Shown: positions 41,539 to 44,843 of the stretch, piece by piece
Layout of the letters: each line of letters starts with the position of its first letter
Numbering within the stretch: the stretch's first letter is position 1
Assembly: GCF_030486595.1 (NCBI RefSeq)
Contig: NZ_JAUJZH010000046.1
Coordinates: 1 to 44,843, forward strand
Length of the DNA: 44,843 nucleotides
Direction of reading: 5' to 3'
DNA from: Variovorax ginsengisoli
GTDB taxonomy: Bacteria; Pseudomonadota; Gammaproteobacteria; Burkholderiales; Burkholderiaceae_C
Translations under genes and position numbers: made by a program
The notes under the pieces: generated by a model
What the model was told of the DNA's origin: nothing
Database searches by the model: none
What the model saw: only the letters and a program-made list of their open reading frames with translations

Positions 41539-42480
41539 TCAGCGGGCAGCCCCGCCAGCCGACGCCGCCTCGGCCTCCAGCCCGACCAGATACTGCCGCA
41601 CGAAATCGAAGGCCCGCGCCGCCGCCGGAGCCAGCGTGCGGCCGGCGCGCTGCACGATGCCCAGCACCAGTTCGGCATCCAGCACCGGCTGCACATCCAG
41701 TGCAATCACGCTGCCGGCGCGCAGTTCCTCCAGCATCGTCAGCTCGATCGCCGGCATCACGGCGTCGGTCGCCAACATGACCTGGCTCACCGTGCCGCCG
41801 TCGGCGCATTGCAGCGTGAATCGGTCCAGCATCGAGCCGGTCAGGCCGTAGCGGCGCAGGAAGCGGCGCTCGTCCTCCGGCCCGATAAAGCCGGGTGCGA
41901 TCAGCGAATGGCGCAGCACGTCGGCGATCGTCAGTGCGCGCCGTCCCTCCAGCGGATGGCCCTGGCGTGCGAACCAGCCGAAGCGGCAGGTGTACAGCGG
42001 CTCGACCTGCAGGTCGCTGTCGGTGTCGGCGGCACGCACGTCGCCGACGAAGAAGTCCAGCGTCTCGTTGCGCAGCGCGTCGAGCAGGCGGTCGGTGGTC
42101 TCGATCAGCGTGCGCAGCCTCAGCCCCGGCGCACCCGCCATCAGCTCGACCAGCAGCCGCCCGAGCAGGCCCCGCGCAAGCGCCGAGCCCATGCCCAGCG
42201 CCAGCGAACCGGCGCGGCCGGAGTGCATCAGTGACAGTTCGCGCGCGCCTTCGGCCTCCTCGAACACGATGCGGCGCGCGCGGGCGAGGTAGGCCTGCGC
42301 GAACGGCGTAGGCACCAGGCGGCGATCGAGGCGGTCGAACAGCGGCGCGCGCAACTCGTCCTCCAATGCCCGCAGGCTGCGCGACAGCGCCGGCTGGCTC
42401 AGGTGGACCCGGTCCGCGGCCGCGCTCACCGAGCCCGTCTCGATGACTGCGAGCAGATGGCGCAACTGGCGGGTGTTCAT
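41539..42480 (-). CDS. LysR-family transcriptional regulator
   Basis: The product has 313 residues. The N-terminal HTH (MNTRQLRHLLAVIETGSVSA, then LSQPALSRSLRALEDEL) is followed by an effector domain (GSALARGLLGRLLVELM and so on). Divergent to the C26 amidotransferase gene at 42623, the typical layout for a LysR controlling its neighbour. The shared 142-base region contains inverted repeats suited to a LysR box. Confidence 0.92.
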   Translation of the reverse strand: MNTRQLRHLLAVIETGSVSAAADRVHLSQPALSRSLRALEDELRAPLFDRLDRRLVPTPFAQAYLARARRIVFEEAEGARELSLMHSGRAGSLALGMGSALARGLLGRLLVELMAGAPGLRLRTLIETTDRLLDALRNETLDFFVGDVRAADTDSDLQVEPLYTCRFGWFARQGHPLEGRRALTIADVLRHSLIAPGFIGPEDERRFLRRYGLTGSMLDRFTLQCADGGTVSQVMLATDAVMPAIELTMLEELRAGSVIALDVQPVLDAELVLGIVQRAGRTLAPAAARAFDFVRQYLVGLEAEAASAGGAAR

Positions 42481-42513
42481 CGCGTGGGCTTGAGGTTGAA
42501 GGGTCCGAAATCA

Positions 42514-42560
42514 TGCAGTAACTGCAGGATATAGACAACTTAAATGCACTTTACGCATTT
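42514..42560. promoter_or_regulatory. Candidate LysR operator between LysR and C26 gene
   Basis: Near-palindrome TGCAGTAACTGCA at 42514-42526 and inverted repeat AAATGC-N7-GCATTT at 42542-42560 (contains the T-N11-A spacing of LysR sites). Local A+T-rich bases at 42530-42560 fit the divergent promoters. Function inferred from position. Confidence 0.5.
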
Positions 42561-42622
42561 AACCCCGCTCCCTACATTGGCGGCATCGGGACGGAGGTGC
42601 CTGACCCCAACAAGGCCGCTCG

Positions 42623-43381
42623 ATGAACTTGCACGTACCCACCGCCGTCCGCCCCGTCGTCGCGATCACTTCCGACCGGGGTGAATTCCACGGCCACGCG
42701 ATCCACCAGGCGGTCGACAGCTACCTGCGCGCGGTGCACCAGGCCGCCGGCGCCCTGCCGCTGCTGCTGCCGGCCGCCGGCGCGGCGATCGACGCCGCCT
42801 CGCTGATCGGCGCAGTCGACGGCGTGGTGCTGACCGGCGGGCCGACCAACGTGCAGGCCCAGCGCTACGGCGCCGAACCGCTGCCGCCGACCACGCTGAC
42901 CGACCCCGACCGCGACGACACCGTGCTGCCGCTCTTGCCGGCGCTGGTGGCCGCCGGCGTGCCGGTGCTTGCGGTGTGCCGCGGCTTCCAGGAATTCAAC
43001 GTCGCGTTCGGCGGCACGCTGCGCGCGGTGCATGCGCAAGCAGGCCGGCTGGACCATCGCGAAGGCGACCACGCCCGTCCGGTCGAACGCTGGTACGACG
43101 ATGCGCACGAGGTCGCGCTCACGTCCGGCGGCCTGCTGGCGAAGCTGGCCGGCGCGACGCACGCGACGGTGAACTCGCTGCATCACCAGGGCGTCGACCG
43201 GCTGGCACCGGGCCTGCGCGTCGAGGCAGTGGCGCCGGACGGCCTGGTCGAGGCCTTCACGGTCGCCGACGCCCCCGGCTTCACGCTCGCGGTGCAGTGG
43301 CACCCGGAGATGCGCGTCGGCAACAGCCTGTTGGCGCACGCGATCTTCGCCGCCTTCGGCGAAGCCTTGCGAGTGAGTTGA
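42623..43381 (+). CDS. Gamma-glutamyl-gamma-aminobutyrate hydrolase-family protein (peptidase C26, PuuD-like)
   Basis: The 252-residue class I glutamine amidotransferase-like hydrolase has the nucleophile in VLAVCRGFQEFN (C119), oxyanion region GVVLTGGPTNVQ and the catalytic His/Glu in LAVQWHPEMRVG (His near 226). PuuD cleaves gamma-glutamyl-GABA to glutamate and GABA. In this window a PuuB-like oxidase lies 24 kb away, but the synthetase is not seen, so the real substrate is open. Divergent from a LysR gene that probably regulates it. Confidence 0.87.
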   Translation: MNLHVPTAVRPVVAITSDRGEFHGHAIHQAVDSYLRAVHQAAGALPLLLPAAGAAIDAASLIGAVDGVVLTGGPTNVQAQRYGAEPLPPTTLTDPDRDDTVLPLLPALVAAGVPVLAVCRGFQEFNVAFGGTLRAVHAQAGRLDHREGDHARPVERWYDDAHEVALTSGGLLAKLAGATHATVNSLHHQGVDRLAPGLRVEAVAPDGLVEAFTVADAPGFTLAVQWHPEMRVGNSLLAHAIFAAFGEALRVS

Positions 43382-43895
43382 TGGAGCTTCGCAACCCCAT
43401 CGTGGCACTCAGTTGCCGGCAGCCGCAATACGCAGCGGCTTAATCGGAGGGGGAAGCCCCTTTCATTCGGTGGCGGTAAAAATCCATAGAGAAATCAACA
43501 ACTTGCATGCGAGCGAATCTCATCGCCACCTGCCTCACGCAAGTCCTTGATATTGAGTATCAATTTCGAACAAAGCGCACCGATCACCGAAAATGCGATC
43601 ACCCCAGCACGTAATAGATGGACGGCCGTGGAGTGCCGTAGGGTGTGGGCTCATCCGCTGAGGGTGTGGGGTGTTGCCCGTCAAGGCGGCCGCGGCCGCA
43701 GCTGCCTTGACGATGCGGTGCACGCCGAAGCGCGTCATCGCCTCGCCGGTTCGGCCTCAAGACGGGCGCGTCGGCGCTGCGATCACGTACCAGCGCCCGC
43801 AGCACTTCGACGGTCGTTGACCACGCATCAGTCCGGCGCGCTAGATTTTTCGCCAAAATGCGTGGGCCGAGCTTTAGTGTGATAAGGTATTACCT
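43382..43895. other. Intergenic region between C26 gene and toxin-antitoxin pair
   Basis: About 510 bases with no recognised gene. A short stem AGGGG-GAAG-CCCCT followed by TTT at 43448-43463 may be a weak terminator for the C26 gene. An inverted repeat TTGATA-N5-TATCAA at 43547-43563 may be an operator. Minus-strand frames between 43600 and 43860 are Arg/Pro-rich and probably shadows. Confidence 0.4.
43885..43895 (+). promoter_or_regulatory. Candidate antitoxin operator
   Basis: AGGTATTACCT is a perfect 5-bp inverted repeat around a central T and ends directly at the antitoxin ATG. Ribbon-helix-helix antitoxins usually bind such short palindromes and repress their own operon. Inferred from position. 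Confidence 0.5.
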
Positions 43896-44186
43896 ATGAG
43901 TACATCCGCCCTGCGTCCCGTCACGGTCAAGATCGAGCCCGCCATTAAACTTCGCGTGCAGCGTCTGGCCAAGGCCCGTCATCGCACGCCGCATTGGGTG
44001 ATGCATGAAGCCATTCTTCAATTCGTTGATCGCGAAGAAAAGCGCGAGGCATTCCGTCAGGATGCGATCAAGGCATGGGACGAATACCGACTCACCGGCC
44101 TGCATGTCACTGCGGCGGAGGCAGACGCTTGGATGGCCAAGCTCGAAGCCGGGCAGGACGTGGAGCCGCCTGAATGCCACGACTGA
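43896..44186 (+). CDS. CopG/RHH-type antitoxin
   Basis: The 96-residue product begins with a ribbon-helix-helix DNA-binding segment (PVTVKIEPAIKLRVQRLAKA, then TPHWVMHEAILQFVDREE). A C-terminal tail (EYRLTGLHVTAAEADAWMAK) is of the kind that wraps a toxin. It overlaps the toxin start by 13 bases, the normal order for ParD/ParE-like modules. It would neutralise the toxin and repress the operon. Confidence 0.9.
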   Translation: MSTSALRPVTVKIEPAIKLRVQRLAKARHRTPHWVMHEAILQFVDREEKREAFRQDAIKAWDEYRLTGLHVTAAEADAWMAKLEAGQDVEPPECHD

Positions 44187-44470
44187 TCTGGTCGCCGCCG
44201 GCATTGCGCGACATACAGCGCCTTTACCGTTTTCTTTCCGAGAAAAGCCCAGATGCCGCCCGGCGCGCAGTCAAAGCCATCCGCGCTGGCATGAAGGCCG
44301 TGGAACAGCAGCCGGGCATTGGGCGACCCATCGTGGACATGGAGCCCGAGTACCGGGAATGGCTGATCGACTTCGGTGCCAGTGGCTATGTGGCGAAGTA
44401 CCGGTTTGATGGAACTACAGCGGTCGTTTTAGCAGTGCGCCATCAACGAGAAGGAGGGTATGAAGAATGA
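44174..44470 (+). CDS. RelE/ParE-superfamily toxin
   Basis: The 98-residue product has the ParE layout: LIWSPPALRDIQRLYRFLSE (N-terminal helices), GMKAVEQQPGIGRPIVDMEP and the C-terminal strand region YREWLIDFGASGYVAKYRFD with AVRHQREGGYEE. ParE toxins target gyrase, RelE cleaves mRNA; the sequence does not decide, though the ParD-like partner favours ParE. Overlaps the antitoxin gene by 13 bases. Such modules stabilise genomic islands. Confidence 0.9.
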   Translation: MPRLIWSPPALRDIQRLYRFLSEKSPDAARRAVKAIRAGMKAVEQQPGIGRPIVDMEPEYREWLIDFGASGYVAKYRFDGTTAVVLAVRHQREGGYEE

Positions 44471-44843
44471 CAGCCAGCCCTCGTCGGTCGCGGTCCAGGT
44501 GATGTCGCCACCCAGGCTTGCGGGTTTGTTCTGCGACGCACGCCACCTCACCGACTGTCGGCAGTCGTCGATCAACTGCCGACGAACAAGGCTTTCGCTT
44601 TTCCTGGAACGCTGCACGCCCTTCGGAAAAGCGACTTGTTCGGATCGGTCCAGATCCTGCCTTGGCGCAGGAGCTTCTTCGATCGCCAGCGGGGCCCAGG
44701 CCTTGCGGCTGGAGCAGGCACCACACTCGTCCCTAGACATGATGGTCGCCGTCCCAGGGTAGGCGGCCGGTCTCCAACATCGTAGGTTGCACGCCGAGGC
44801 GTGTAGAGCTACATGCTGTGACTTTCGTCGTCAGCAACACAAG
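44471..44843. other. Right end of window, no recognised gene
   Basis: About 370 bases. Two overlapping minus-strand frames (start near 44740) are open, and one contains RSRKSESLVRRQLIDDCRQS, which reads like protein, but I cannot identify it. Possibly the edge of a gene that continues outside the window or another remnant. Confidence 0.35.

Noticed and set aside
43547..43563. Iron (Fur) box
   Set aside because: TTGATA-N5-TATCAA is a short inverted repeat only loosely like a Fur site, and no iron-related gene is adjacent.

Overview
The window is high-GC DNA with long co-directional operons. It carries Lrp/AsnC, LysR and MocR regulators and remnants of a Bug-type tricarboxylate-transporter binding protein. 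Together this suggests a metabolically versatile betaproteobacterium of the order Burkholderiales (a Variovorax/Comamonadaceae-like or Burkholderia-like genome); the genus is inference. There is no CRISPR array, rRNA or phage structural gene. One tRNA gene, tRNA-Leu(CAG), lies at 37354-37438.

Layout. 1-3743: mobile-element scrap, namely an IS630-family transposase with an internal deletion, a small VOC enzyme, and an IS110-family transposase broken by three frameshifts. 3744-11523: a leftward amino-acid catabolic block, read in transcription order as class-III aminotransferase, Lrp regulator, aldehyde dehydrogenase, double cupin, FAD amine oxidase, ornithine-cyclodeaminase-like protein and threonine-dehydratase-like protein. 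11993-13926: a rightward pair, HAD type II and M20 amidohydrolase. 14104-15923: a leftward pair, GNAT and GhrA-like reductase. 16423-28243: a long rightward block of cupin, HAD type II, PuuB-like FAD oxidoreductase, a complete Dpp/Opp-type ABC importer, TtuC-like dehydrogenase, succinate-semialdehyde-type dehydrogenase and type II NADH dehydrogenase. 28916-32555: a second HAD type II, a hydroxylysine-kinase-like phosphotransferase, an AGXT2L-like phospho-lyase/aminotransferase and a second Lrp regulator, the first three translationally coupled. 33094-37711: a junkyard holding a twice-frameshifted tyrosine integrase, truncated Bug, LysR and hydrolase genes, and the tRNA. 37686-44843: ordinary accessory genes (VOC, MocR, flavin monooxygenase, LysR/C26 amidotransferase pair, RHH-ParE toxin-antitoxin).

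How the genes may work together (inference). The ABC importer would take up an amino compound or short peptide. M20 amidohydrolase and GNAT could remove or add acyl groups. FAD oxidases and class-III aminotransferases would oxidise amino groups to aldehydes or keto acids, and two aldehyde dehydrogenases would make acids. The dehydratase plus cyclodeaminase-like reductase resemble the EutB/EutC and BhcB/BhcD enzymes that turn 3-hydroxyaspartate into iminosuccinate and then aspartate. The kinase plus phospho-lyase pair resembles the hydroxylysine phosphorylation/elimination route. The strongest new lead is therefore a composite island for a hydroxylated or acylated (di)amino acid. It is framed by two related Lrp regulators, and an approximately 100-bp regulatory sequence is duplicated in front of two of its transcription units.
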